DNA of 39,418 nt from Daejeonella sp. H1SJ63 (lineage in GTDB: Bacteria > Bacteroidota > Bacteroidia > Sphingobacteriales > Sphingobacteriaceae), in NCBI RefSeq assembly GCF_029360775.1, contig NZ_JARKMZ010000033.1, positions 1 to 39,418 of the forward strand. The letters are read 5' to 3'. Each line of letters begins with the position of its first letter. The stretch's first letter is position 1. This document shows, in pieces, positions 18,321 through 27,196 of this stretch. The translations under genes and the position numbers were made by a program. Below the pieces are notes generated by a model. It ran no database searches. It was not told the origin of the DNA and saw only the letters and a program-made list of their open reading frames with translations.

Positions 18321-18782
18321 TTATTTCAGTAAGTCTAAAACCTGAGCAGAAGAATTTTTGGTGTCTACTTTATCAATTATCTTTCTGATGTTCCCGTCTT
18401 TCCCGATGATGAATGTCTTTCTGGCTACTCCCATATACTTTTTACCGTACATGTTTTTTTCAACCCATACACCATAAGCTTCAACAATCTTTTTATCAGT
18501 ATCAGCAATAAGCGGGAACGGCAGGCTGTGTTTATTGATAAACTTCAGGTGCGATTTTTCATCGTCTGTACTTACTCCAAGTACAATAAAACCCTGACCG
18601 GTTAATGACTGGTAATTATCTCTGAAACTACAGGCTTCTGCAGTGCATCCCGGAGTATCGTCTTTGGGATAAAAATAAAGAATGATGTCTTTTCCTGAGA
18701 AGCTACTCAGGCTGATACTATTTCCATTTTGGTCGTTTGCGGTAAAATCAGGGGCTTTCTGACCCTCATTTAATTCAATCAT
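18321..18782 (-). CDS. bcp: Thioredoxin-dependent peroxiredoxin, Bcp/PrxQ type
   Basis: The enzyme reduces hydrogen peroxide and organic peroxides using thioredoxin. The 153-residue chain has the motif YPKDDTPGCTAEACSF, with peroxidatic cysteine C46 and a resolving cysteine C51 five residues later, the atypical 2-Cys spacing of PrxQ. The length is standard and there is no signal peptide, so it is cytoplasmic. TrxA, encoded at 9929-10246, is a plausible partner. A TAATTTTG box (18811 down to 18804 on the minus strand) fits the -7 consensus and would give a leader of about 15 bases; no matching TTG was found. Confidence 0.94.
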   Translation of the reverse strand: MIELNEGQKAPDFTANDQNGNSISLSSFSGKDIILYFYPKDDTPGCTAEACSFRDNYQSLTGQGFIVLGVSTDDEKSHLKFINKHSLPFPLIADTDKKIVEAYGVWVEKNMYGKKYMGVARKTFIIGKDGNIRKIIDKVDTKNSSAQVLDLLK

Positions 18783-18844
18783 TGATGCGCAGTTTTAGAG
18801 CCTCAAAATTAGTAAAATAAATATTGCGAAATGAATATTTCTGA

Positions 18845-20554
18845 TTACCTGTAGAATACGGCATGGTACATGCCTGCATTGGCTTTTTTATCATTAACGA
18901 TTAGCTGAAAATCATGTCTGCCGGATGTTATTGTACCATCAAACCTGTGCCATAATGCACCTGTCCTGAAGTCGTATTCCATAAGAATCCAGCGCCCATC
19001 GATAAGTGCTGTAAAGGAATCGATGCCGGATAAATTATCTGATATGCGAAACTGTATTCTTGAAGCTGCGCTGAGATTGCGGCCGCTACTGATGTTCACG
19101 GGTATAATTACAGGAGCAATTGTATCTGTTGTGATATAAAAACTGTCGAAATTTTTTAGTTCTGCCCTGATATATCCGTTTTCATATACACCACCCTGAG
19201 CCACTTTTTTATTGTTTACAATCAGCGCTTTACTGCGCAGCCGAATGGGAAGGTCTTCGTCAGCCTTAATTGAAACATAATAAGGATTATGTACAGGAAT
19301 CAGACGGGTATGAATGTGATGAATTGGCGAATATCCTCCTGCCGGGCGTGCTGAACTCTTATATGTAAAATCCAGATTACTATAGAGGGTATTCAGGGGT
19401 AAAATCAAGCTTAAACCTGTTGTATCAAATTTGTTAATTTGATTATAAATGAATTTTCTGATACCTGAAGTTTTCGCAATTTTCGCTGAACCCTCTTGAA
19501 ATCTGATCCTGAAATTTAATATACTTTCATTTCCTGCAATATCCCTGACCACATATTTTGCATCATGTATATTCTGGTCGCCCAAATTAATAATGCCATT
19601 ATTCAATACATTTTTATAAATATTCAGTGGATTTCCCGGTTCCCTGAAACTTTTTTGAATTCTACGTCCGGCACTGATTAATGCCGGATAATCGATATGA
19701 GAGTTAATACCTCTTGATTGATCAAAAGAAAATTTTTCCCATACGGATGAATGAATCAACTGATCATCGAGGTAAAGTTCAATTGCATACGGTCCGTTGG
19801 AATTTTCTGAAGCTGAATTTTTATCACTTGTCATGATTCCCAAACCTGCTTCACCACCAATACTGATGATATTATCCGGTGATAATTTGTATTTGCCGTA
19901 TCCTCCGCTAACCTGAAAGAACCGTTTAGGCGTGTTTTCGCTGAAAGGGGCAGAGTTTAAATGATAGAGATAAATACCAGAAATTGTTGGTTTAACCCTG
20001 TCGGGTACGCTTATGCCAAATAGCTGGGGGTTAATGGTTTCCTCAGTTTTGGTATCCCGCAGTTCAAAGTGCAGATGCGGACCACCTGAACTTCCGGTAT
20101 TTCCTGACCAGGCAATGATTTCTCCTTTTTTAACTGGTATTTCAATCATCAGTAAAGGGAAATCGACATCGAATTTCTCTGCTCTGTACTGATAGTTACG
20201 AATTGACTGGCTTATTCTGTCGTTGAAATTCCTCAGGTGCATATAAACAGACGTAAATCCGTTAGGATGATTGATATATGCAATATTACCTCCGCCACCT
20301 ATCTGAACTCTCAGCCGGGAAATATATCCATCGGCTACGGCGTACACCGGATAACCCTCCTGCTGATTGGTCTTGAAGTCCAGCCCTGAGTGGAAATGGT
20401 TACCTCTGATCTCTCCGAAATTTCCGGATAAAACCGGAGACAGATCCAGAGGAGGTCTGAAATAGCTGAGAGGATACTTTCCGTCTCTGATCTCCTGAGC
20501 GCTGAGCTGCAGGAAAAACAATGACAGAATTATGCTTGATAGTAATCTGGGCAT
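18845..20554 (-). CDS. Secreted M23-family metallopeptidase
   Basis: This is a 569-residue periplasmic or surface protein. I chose the ATG at 20554 because MPRLLSSIILSLFFLQLSAQ then forms a clean signal peptide and the gene begins 13 bases after the preceding gene; the longer frame to 20605 would overlap that gene. The LytM/M23 domain follows directly, with Zn ligands H55 and D59 (HFHSGLDF) and H160/H162 (PHLHFE). M23 enzymes cut peptidoglycan cross-links or serve as activators. The remaining about 380 residues form beta-rich repeats of unknown role, including a part resembling Ig-like folds near the C terminus. It is likely cotranscribed with the FAH-family gene. Confidence 0.88.
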   Translation of the reverse strand: MPRLLSSIILSLFFLQLSAQEIRDGKYPLSYFRPPLDLSPVLSGNFGEIRGNHFHSGLDFKTNQQEGYPVYAVADGYISRLRVQIGGGGNIAYINHPNGFTSVYMHLRNFNDRISQSIRNYQYRAEKFDVDFPLLMIEIPVKKGEIIAWSGNTGSSGGPHLHFELRDTKTEETINPQLFGISVPDRVKPTISGIYLYHLNSAPFSENTPKRFFQVSGGYGKYKLSPDNIISIGGEAGLGIMTSDKNSASENSNGPYAIELYLDDQLIHSSVWEKFSFDQSRGINSHIDYPALISAGRRIQKSFREPGNPLNIYKNVLNNGIINLGDQNIHDAKYVVRDIAGNESILNFRIRFQEGSAKIAKTSGIRKFIYNQINKFDTTGLSLILPLNTLYSNLDFTYKSSARPAGGYSPIHHIHTRLIPVHNPYYVSIKADEDLPIRLRSKALIVNNKKVAQGGVYENGYIRAELKNFDSFYITTDTIAPVIIPVNISSGRNLSAASRIQFRISDNLSGIDSFTALIDGRWILMEYDFRTGALWHRFDGTITSGRHDFQLIVNDKKANAGMYHAVFYR

Positions 20555-20567
20555 TTGCAGGAATGAA

Positions 20568-21179
20568 TTACCTGATGTCAAAGTCCAGTAATTTCTCATT
20601 TTCAAGGTAACCTTCCAGATGATCGCCGATATTTACTTTCCCTACACCTTGTGGAGTACCGGTATAGATAAGATCGCCTTTTTTCAGGGTAATGTATTTC
20701 GAAACGAACGCAATGATATATTCGAAAGAGAAAAGCAGGTCTTTGGTGTTTCCGTCCTGCACAGTTTTTCCATTCAGGTCTAACCTGATATTCAGATTTC
20801 TGAGATCTTTAAAGTTTGCTTTAGGTATGAATTTACTTACCGGCGCTGAATTGTCAAATGCTTTGGCAAGCTCCCATGGCAAGCCCTTTTCTTTATGTTT
20901 TTGCTGGATATCCCTTGCGGTGAAGTCTACACCCAAACCGATCTCATCAAAGTAGTTGGACGCAAATTTTTCGGCAATATGCTTTCCCTCTTTGGATATT
21001 TTTAGTACAAGCTCAATCTCATGATGAATATCCGTTGAGAATTCAGGATGATAGAACGGCTTATTATCTTTTAATACCGCAGTATCGGGTTTCATAAAAA
21101 TGACCGGCACTGTTGGTACAGGATTGTTTAGCTCTTTGGCATGTTCAGCGTAATTACGCCCGATCGCAATAATTTTCAT
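20568..21179 (-). CDS. Fumarylacetoacetate hydrolase family protein
   Basis: This 203-residue protein has the FAH fold sequence: KIIAIGRNYAEHAKEL at the N terminus, PVIFMKPDTAV, the metal-binding region HHEIELVLKI, GLGVDFTARDIQ, and the C-terminal TGTPQGVGKVNIGD. Enzymes of this family cleave C-C bonds or decarboxylate oxaloacetate and acylpyruvates using Mg2+. The short single-domain form is often annotated as acylpyruvase or 2-hydroxyhepta-2,4-diene-1,7-dioate isomerase. The exact substrate is not decidable. It is cytoplasmic and precedes the M23 peptidase by 13 bases; no functional link is apparent. Confidence 0.88.
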   Translation of the reverse strand: MKIIAIGRNYAEHAKELNNPVPTVPVIFMKPDTAVLKDNKPFYHPEFSTDIHHEIELVLKISKEGKHIAEKFASNYFDEIGLGVDFTARDIQQKHKEKGLPWELAKAFDNSAPVSKFIPKANFKDLRNLNIRLDLNGKTVQDGNTKDLLFSFEYIIAFVSKYITLKKGDLIYTGTPQGVGKVNIGDHLEGYLENEKLLDFDIR

Positions 21180-21231
21180 TCTGCGAATATAAGAATAGGC
21201 TATAAAACGGAAGTAAAAAAGAGACAGATTA

Positions 21232-21789
21232 TTACAGAACCGAGATGCGTTTGGTTATGATCTCGTTCCCGGCACTTACACGGACAAAATAAAATCCGCT
21301 GGTTATTTTGGAAGAAATGCTAAAAGAACTGGTATGGGCACCTGCATCCAGTCTTTCAGAAAACAGGGTTGTTATCTGATTGCCTAAAATATCCATGATT
21401 CTGATGGTTACATTAACGTCTTTACTTACGGTATAACTCATGTTCAGATATTCGGTAATCGGATTAGGGTAAACTTTAACATTGGTTAAAATTTTATCAT
21501 TCTGAACCTTTTCTCCTAAAGTTGTGGCTCTTGGAATTCCGGCTACTTTAGAACTGGCTAAAAGCTTGTCTTTTTCAGGTTTAAAAGGAGTGAAGTTAAC
21601 CTTTACGCCGTTTTTAAGATAGGTTGGCTTATTTGAACGGGTATCGGTAATTTTTGTTGATCTTGTTTTGGTAGAATCTGCACGGGGCACTGCCTTCGAA
21701 AAACTATAAGCATAGCCTGAACCCAACATTGTTATGCTGAATACTATGGTTATAATGAATTTTCTCAGGTAGATATTTATCATACGCAA
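21232..21789 (-). CDS. Small secreted protein with type IX secretion sorting domain
   Basis: The 185-residue chain has a signal peptide (about residues 1-29) and a lysine/arginine-rich linker (30-100). A C-terminal domain from about 103 starts VKVYPNPITEYLNMSY and ends in a KRISVL-type tail, the hallmark of Por/type IX secretion type A sorting domains. Such domains direct export across the outer membrane and are removed or lipid-linked at the surface. Apart from that domain only about 70 residues remain, with no recognised function, so the cargo is unusually small. It is transcribed divergently from kup. Confidence 0.85.
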   Translation of the reverse strand: MRMINIYLRKFIITIVFSITMLGSGYAYSFSKAVPRADSTKTRSTKITDTRSNKPTYLKNGVKVNFTPFKPEKDKLLASSKVAGIPRATTLGEKVQNDKILTNVKVYPNPITEYLNMSYTVSKDVNVTIRIMDILGNQITTLFSERLDAGAHTSSFSISSKITSGFYFVRVSAGNEIITKRISVL

Positions 21790-21950
21790 TTCCGACAGAT
21801 GTATAAATATAAGGCATATTAATATATCCCAATACTATTCTGTGATTTTTTTAACATTTTTTAACTAAAAAACTTATTTTACGGTCAGGGTAACTCTAAT
21901 GTTACTAAATCCAGCCAAAAAATGTTGAAAATGAGTCAACTATTTTACCG

Positions 21951-21980
21951 TTGTGATATTGTTTTTAAGATGTACTTTTG
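21951..21980 (+). promoter_or_regulatory. Consensus promoter of kup
   Basis: TTG at 21951-21953, a 19-base spacer and TACTTTTG at 21973-21980 match the Bacteroidota TTG-N19-TAnnTTTG promoter. It covers the TTG codon at 21978 that the longest open frame would use as its start, so translation most likely begins at the GTG at 21999. Confidence 0.65.
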
Positions 21981-21998
21981 GAAACAAAATCATTTGAG

Positions 21999-23939
21999 GT
22001 GTCAAAGGTAAAAAATCTTAATAAATTAACAGCAGCCGGATTGTTAATTAGTCTTGGAATAGTTTACGGGGATATTGGAACTTCTCCGCTTTATGTATTT
22101 AAAGCGATCGTTGCAGATCGTATTATTACTACTGATTTAATTTTAGGAGGACTTTCATGTATATTTTGGACGCTTTCACTTCAAACCACGGTTAAGTATG
22201 TTTTAATTACTCTACGTGCAGATAACAAAGGAGAGGGAGGGATACTATCGTTATTCTCCCTGGTTAAAAAGAGAGGGAAGTGGCTGGTAATACCTGCGAT
22301 GGTAGGTGGCTCGGCCATGTTGGCAGATGGAATGATTACTCCCCCAATTACCGTTTCAGCAGCGATTGAAGGTCTTAGAATTTTTTATGCTGATATTCCA
22401 ACAGTTCCAATAGTAATTTTGATTATTTCAATGCTGTTCCTGATTCAAAGGTTTGGTACTTTTATAGTAGGGAAAGCCTTTGGTCCAATCATGTTTATAT
22501 GGTTTACTATGATGGCTTTGTTAGGCGGGGTTTATCTTGTTCAGTTCCCTGAAATTTTGAAGGCAATAAACCCTTACTATGCATACTCATTGCTCTCGTC
22601 CAATCCAAATTCATTATTCATACTTGGTGCAGTATTCCTCTGTACTACGGGGGCAGAAGCCTTGTATTCTGATCTGGGGCACTGCGGGAGAGAGAATATC
22701 CGGATAAGCTGGATCTATGTAAAGATATGTCTTCTTTTAAACTATTTCGGACAGGGAGTATGGTTATGGCAGCATCAGGGTAGTATTTTAGATAGTAATG
22801 AGAATCCATTTTTTACTATTATGCCTGAGTGGTTCTTAATAATAGGCATCAGTATCGCGACCGCCGCAGCTATTATAGCAAGTCAGGCGTTAATCTCAGG
22901 GTCTTTTACACTGATTTCAGAAGCTGTGAGACTGAATTTATGGCCAAAGGTTAAGATTAATTATCCAAGTAATCAGAAGGGGCAATTGTATGTCCCATCG
23001 ATGAATTTATTATTGTGGATAGGATGTATTGTGGTAGTGCTGATTTTTAAAGAATCGGCAGCTATGGAGGGTGCTTACGGATTGGCGATTAATCTTACCT
23101 TTCTGATGACTACTATATTGGTTGCAGCTTTTCTTAAACGTAAGAAATTCCCTAATTATATTATAATAACTTTCATCCTTGTCTATGGCTTAATTGAGTT
23201 AGGGTTTTTAGTTGCCAATATGGCTAAATTTATGCATGGAGGCTGGTTTACTATAATCCTTGCATCTTTTATATTGTCTGTAATGTGGGCCTGGTCATCT
23301 GCCAGAAGAATCAAAAACCGCTTCGTTAAATTTGTAGAAATTGATTCTTATTATCCTATACTTACAGAGTTAAGTGAGGATGAATCTGTACCCAAATATG
23401 CTTCTCAGCTGGTATATCTTACCAGCTCCAATTTCAACTCGGAGATTGAATCGAAAATCATGTATTCGATTCTTCAGAAGCAGCCTAAGCGTGCAGATGT
23501 TTACTGGCTTGTACATGTTGATGTGACGGATGAACCGTTTACAAGAGATTATAAAGTAGAATTTCTGGTTCCTAATAAATTGATCAGGATTGATTTTAAG
23601 CTGGGCTTCAGAGTGGAGCAGCAGATTAACGTTCTGTTCAGAAAGGTGGTTGAAGAACTGGTTAAGAACAAGGAGGTGGATATTACCAGTAAGTATACTT
23701 CGCTGAATAAGTATAAAATTATTGGTGATTTCAGATTCGTAGTTCTTGAAAAAGTCTTGTCGCGCTCAAACGTATTGAGTTTTATGGACAAATTTATTAT
23801 GGACTATTACTTCATTCTGAAGAAATTTTCACTTTCTGAAGAAAGAGGTTTCGGACTCGATATCAGTTTTGTAACGATTGAAAGAGTACCATTGATAATC
23901 TCAACACAGGATAATAGTGAACTGACCCGATTGGAATAG
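21999..23939 (+). CDS. kup: Low-affinity potassium uptake protein Kup
   Basis: This proton-coupled potassium transporter of the KUP/HAK/KT family sits in the inner membrane. The about 646-residue chain has the family signature GDIGTSPLYVFK near the N terminus, then about twelve transmembrane helices. A cytoplasmic C-terminal region of about 170 residues follows. I chose GTG 21999 over TTG 21978 because a consensus promoter (21951-21980) overlaps the TTG, so it would not be in the mRNA. The resulting protein starts MSKVKNLNKLTAAGLL, a normal Kup N terminus. The gene ends 16 bases before a hairpin terminator (23956-23994). Confidence 0.93.
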   Translation: MSKVKNLNKLTAAGLLISLGIVYGDIGTSPLYVFKAIVADRIITTDLILGGLSCIFWTLSLQTTVKYVLITLRADNKGEGGILSLFSLVKKRGKWLVIPAMVGGSAMLADGMITPPITVSAAIEGLRIFYADIPTVPIVILIISMLFLIQRFGTFIVGKAFGPIMFIWFTMMALLGGVYLVQFPEILKAINPYYAYSLLSSNPNSLFILGAVFLCTTGAEALYSDLGHCGRENIRISWIYVKICLLLNYFGQGVWLWQHQGSILDSNENPFFTIMPEWFLIIGISIATAAAIIASQALISGSFTLISEAVRLNLWPKVKINYPSNQKGQLYVPSMNLLLWIGCIVVVLIFKESAAMEGAYGLAINLTFLMTTILVAAFLKRKKFPNYIIITFILVYGLIELGFLVANMAKFMHGGWFTIILASFILSVMWAWSSARRIKNRFVKFVEIDSYYPILTELSEDESVPKYASQLVYLTSSNFNSEIESKIMYSILQKQPKRADVYWLVHVDVTDEPFTRDYKVEFLVPNKLIRIDFKLGFRVEQQINVLFRKVVEELVKNKEVDITSKYTSLNKYKIIGDFRFVVLEKVLSRSNVLSFMDKFIMDYYFILKKFSLSEERGFGLDISFVTIERVPLIISTQDNSELTRLE

Positions 23940-23955
23940 AGTCAGTCAGGGTTTT

Positions 23956-23994
23956 AAACAAAAATAGACGCTCACCGGGCGTCTATTTTTGTTT
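23956..23994 (+). terminator. Terminator of kup
   Basis: A 16-bp perfect stem (AAACAAAAATAGACGC and its complement) with a 7-base loop ends in TATTTTTGTTT. The mobile element that follows begins with its target duplication directly after it, so the insertion left this terminator intact. Confidence 0.85.
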
Positions 23995-24004
23995 ATTGTA
24001 TTAT
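23995..24004. repeat. Left copy of 10-bp target-site duplication
   Basis: ATTGTATTAT occurs here and again at 24732-24741, flanking a segment whose ends are inverted repeats. This is the expected footprint of transposition. Confidence 0.65.
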
Positions 24005-24731
24005 CATTGTTGTCCGGTTAAAATGATTTGCCCATACTGAAAATCTTTCGCTCATGCCGCTGGGCCTAATTCTTTTCCTGCAGCTGAAAAGAATCAAAAA
24101 GCCGCGGCTGCCCGGTATTTGTTGTAAATCCACATTTTATCCTGTTAGTGCACTCCAAGACGTGTTTAAGCAAGTGAGGCATGAATGTTTCTGCAACACT
24201 TCTCCGGATTGCTTGATGCCTGTGCTCTATGATTGTTATCACAAAGGATAAAACGCGCCTTTACTGCCAAATCCCGGAAGGCCGATCTCTGCAAGAATCA
24301 ACACCTGTAATTGATGAATGGTTGTCAGCCGAAGCACGATTCCAATAAACGTTCATATCATACAGGAGGTACCGAAGGACGATTCAATCCCCAGTGCCGG
24401 CAAGATCAAAAAAACAGGGGGTAGATTCAATCAAAAAGCAAAACCGAGCATTAGGCTTTGGGATCATATGCGGAACGCTTTCACCAAGCAGTATCCCCCA
24501 AAGTCAGCGATCACTGTTTTTTTGATGTGCGGTGGTTTGTGGCCAAAGGCACCTAGGGATTGAAAGAGGCTTTTGGGTACTTTTGGCCTTCAAAAGTACC
24601 GAGCTCTCCCGGCGATAGAGGGAGGAAAGGTTATAGAGGAGGGCTTACATCGCAATCCTAAAATAATATCCATGTTTTAAAGGCCAAAACAAAGTTTTTT
24701 TATTCGTTCTAAATTTAACCGGACACTAGTG
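24005..24731. mobile_element. Transposase-less (MITE-like) element with inverted ends and target duplication
   Basis: The 727-bp segment starts CATTGTTGTCCGGTTAAA and its right end, reverse complemented, starts CACTAGTGTCCGGTTAAA: 15 of 18 bases agree and the inner 12 are identical. A direct repeat ATTGTATTAT flanks both ends. Ends beginning CA and a 10-bp duplication would suit the IS4 family; that assignment is from memory and tentative. Inside, open frames of 65 and 81 codons are low in quality and resemble no transposase, so I treat the interior as non-coding. It also contains the short inverted stretch GGGTACTTTTGGCC...AAAAGTACC. It fills the gap between kup and the amino-acid permease. 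Confidence 0.65.
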
Positions 24732-24741
24732 ATTGTATTAT
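24732..24741. repeat. Right copy of 10-bp target-site duplication
   Basis: ATTGTATTAT, identical to 23995-24004, marks the right boundary of the 727-bp element. Confidence 0.65.
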
Positions 24742-24751
24742 AGGCTATCGA

Positions 24752-26455
24752 TTACTTATTCAGCTTACTTTTATGATAGCTGTATGAAAAGTAGATGATT
24801 AATCCTAATCCAAGCCAGATCAAAAACCTCAGCCAGTTAGTATAACCCAGCTCAGTCATCAGATATAAACAACTTAGCATTCCCAGGACCGGGATGAGTG
24901 AAAGGTTTTTCATGAAAGACAGAACTGACATGATAACCGCGGCCAGAATAAACAGGAAATAGGGGAGTTTGTCTTTATAAACATGCCAGTCGCCATTATA
25001 GTCAAACAAAGACATAATCTCCTGTTTGAAGTAAATAAAGATTCCGGCAAATAAAAGAGGTACAATGAATTTTGAATTGATATATGGAATGCGGAATCGT
25101 TTTGAATTTGCTTCTGTTGCATTCTCTTCAGGAAGTATAAGTACCCCCGCACAAACCAGTACAAATGCGAAAAGAGTGCCAATGCTGGTCAGATCAGTCA
25201 CCTCAGTCAGATTCATAAACAGAGCCGGGATGGCAACAACTGCTCCGGTTACCAGAGTTGCAAACCATGGTGTTTTATATTTGGGATGAATGCTGGAAAA
25301 TTTCTCAGGAAGTAATCCATCGCGGCTCATACTCATCCAGATACGCGGCTGACCCATTTGAAAGATCAGCATTACACTGGCTGTTGCAATAACCGCACTT
25401 ATTGATATAACATAACTGATATTATCAAGCCCTACATTTTTAAATACAAAGGCCAGCGGATCTTCAACCTGCAGCTCCTTATAATTAACCATTCCGGTTA
25501 GAACCAAAGCTACCAGAATGTAAAGAATGGTACAAATAATCAGGGAGTAGATCATTCCTTTGGGAAGATCGCGTTGTGGATTTTTGCATTCCTCAGCTGT
25601 TGTTGATATGGCATCGAAGCCGATATAAGCAAAGAAAACACCTGAAACTCCCTTCATCATACCTTCAAAACCATTGGGCAAGAATGGAGTCCAGTTGGCT
25701 GGTTTTACGTAAAAGAAGCCCAGCAGAACCACCGCTACAACCACACCTACTTTCAGAAATACCATCGCATTGGTGGCTCGCTTTGTTTCTCTTATCCCGA
25801 TATAAACCAGATAGGTAATCAAAAAAACAATTGCCAGTGCAGGAATATCAGCAATGAACTTAAAGCTTCCCAAGCCCGGAGCAGTGTTCCATGCCTGGGC
25901 AGCAAATTGTACTTTATCACTGATTTTGCTCAGATCTGTACCGGCAGCTATAACTTCGGCATGGGCTTTTGAAGCACTGAGGTAATCCATGGTCAGGTAA
26001 GCCGGAATATGAATCCCGAACCCTTCAAGCAAATTAGTGAAATACTCGCTCCATGAAATTGCTACAGCAATATTACCAATGGCATATTCCATCAACAGAT
26101 CCCATCCTATAATCCATGCAATTAGCTCGCCGAATGATGCATAAGCGTATGTATAAGCACTGCCTGCCACCGGTATTCTGGATGCAAACTCAGCATAACA
26201 CATAGCTGAAAAACCACAGGTAATTGCAGTTATGATAAATAAAATACTTACACCGGGTCCCCCATTAAAGGCGGCATTTCCAATCGTTGAAAAAATACCT
26301 GCGCCAATCACTGCAGCGATTCCCATCAGGGTGAGATCCTTTACCGAAAGCACCCTTCGCAGTCCCTCAGCTTCAGTTTCAGCATCAGAAAATCCTGCCT
26401 GCCTGTCTTTCATGATCAGGTCAATGGATTTTTTTCTAAACAGGTTCAAGGGCAT
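24752..26455 (-). CDS. Amino acid permease, APC superfamily
   Basis: This 567-residue inner-membrane transporter has about 14 hydrophobic helices. The first-helix signature GIAAVIGAGIFSTIG is the discontinuous substrate-binding helix of APC transporters. EFASRIPVAGSAYTYAYASFGE and FFAYIGFDAISTTAEECKNPQRDLP are characteristic of the cationic amino acid (CAT/YfnA-like) branch. It is probably a proton symporter for amino acids; the specific substrate is not decidable. The stop lies just past the target duplication of the mobile element, so that element did not disturb the coding region. A promoter match lies at 26487-26515. Confidence 0.92.
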   Translation of the reverse strand: MPLNLFRKKSIDLIMKDRQAGFSDAETEAEGLRRVLSVKDLTLMGIAAVIGAGIFSTIGNAAFNGGPGVSILFIITAITCGFSAMCYAEFASRIPVAGSAYTYAYASFGELIAWIIGWDLLMEYAIGNIAVAISWSEYFTNLLEGFGIHIPAYLTMDYLSASKAHAEVIAAGTDLSKISDKVQFAAQAWNTAPGLGSFKFIADIPALAIVFLITYLVYIGIRETKRATNAMVFLKVGVVVAVVLLGFFYVKPANWTPFLPNGFEGMMKGVSGVFFAYIGFDAISTTAEECKNPQRDLPKGMIYSLIICTILYILVALVLTGMVNYKELQVEDPLAFVFKNVGLDNISYVISISAVIATASVMLIFQMGQPRIWMSMSRDGLLPEKFSSIHPKYKTPWFATLVTGAVVAIPALFMNLTEVTDLTSIGTLFAFVLVCAGVLILPEENATEANSKRFRIPYINSKFIVPLLFAGIFIYFKQEIMSLFDYNGDWHVYKDKLPYFLFILAAVIMSVLSFMKNLSLIPVLGMLSCLYLMTELGYTNWLRFLIWLGLGLIIYFSYSYHKSKLNK

Positions 26456-26486
26456 ATAAATTGGGTTAGTTGAATGTTTTAGTGAT

Positions 26487-26515
26487 CAAACATAAAAATT
26501 ATTTAGTTTTGACAA
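26487..26515 (-). promoter_or_regulatory. Promoter of the amino acid permease
   Basis: On the minus strand TATGTTTG (26494 down to 26487) fits TAnnTTTG, with TTG (26515-26513) 18 bases upstream. The predicted leader is about 25-30 bases. It shares the short gap with the diverging PAP2 gene. Confidence 0.5.
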
Positions 26516-26532
26516 CGCATTCAGCCTGAATA

Positions 26533-27189
26533 ATGAGGAAAAGCTTTTCAGATTTACTTTATCAATACCGCATTTTTTTTATCCCATTTTTGATTCTGAT
26601 CATGTTTGGTTTAGGACTGATTATGATGTTTTCAAAAACGGATCTCTTTCTTTGGATCAATAACCATCATAACAGTTTTTTTGATGAGTTTTTTAAGCTT
26701 ATGACTTTTTTGGGCGACGGTATAACTACTGTGCTGGTTGTGCTGCTGCTTTTGTTTGTTAAATATCGTTACGCAGTTTTTACAGCAATAGCTTATGCTT
26801 ACAGTTCTTTGATTGTTCAGATACTAAAAAGGATATTTCATGCACCCAGACCAATTAAATACTTTGAGGATATTAGTCCGATAAGAACAATCGAAGGATA
26901 TCCGATTCATCAATGGAACAGTTTTCCTTCAGGTCATACCGCTTCGGTTTTTACTCTTGCGGTTGTTTTAACTTTTATTCTTAAGGATAAAAAATATCAT
27001 TGGCTCATTCTTCCTATGGCTGCACTCACTGCATTTTCGAGAGTATATTTAGCGCAACATTTTATGGAAGATATTGTTGCAGGAGCGGTTCTGGCTGTAA
27101 TTCTTACTTTTCAGTTAATGTACGTTCTTGGGAATACCAAATGGTTCAACTCATCAAAACTGGATGGGAGGCTTTTTGGAAAGGCTTAA
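26533..27189 (+). CDS. PAP2-family membrane phosphatase
   Basis: This 218-residue integral membrane protein of the PAP2/lipid phosphate phosphatase family has all three catalytic motifs: K99-x6-RP (R106-P107), PSGH (132-135) and SR-x5-H-x3-D (S169, R170, H176, D180). About six transmembrane helices are visible. Such enzymes dephosphorylate undecaprenyl pyrophosphate, phosphatidic acid or lipid A phosphates on the periplasmic face. The next gene, seven bases downstream, is a lipid-linked-sugar type glycosyltransferase, suggesting a shared role in envelope lipid or glycan handling. Confidence 0.92.
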   Translation: MRKSFSDLLYQYRIFFIPFLILIMFGLGLIMMFSKTDLFLWINNHHNSFFDEFFKLMTFLGDGITTVLVVLLLLFVKYRYAVFTAIAYAYSSLIVQILKRIFHAPRPIKYFEDISPIRTIEGYPIHQWNSFPSGHTASVFTLAVVLTFILKDKKYHWLILPMAALTAFSRVYLAQHFMEDIVAGAVLAVILTFQLMYVLGNTKWFNSSKLDGRLFGKA

Positions 27190-27196
27190 TTTGAAT

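Noticed and set aside
20555-20605. Upstream start of the M23 peptidase
   Set aside because: It would overlap the preceding gene and put 17 non-signal residues before a clean signal peptide starting at 20554.
24054-24563. Two open frames of 65 and 81 codons inside the transposase-less element
   Set aside because: Neither resembles a known family, neither has a plausible start context, and both are rich in cysteine and other residues typical of random frames; the element is better read as non-coding.
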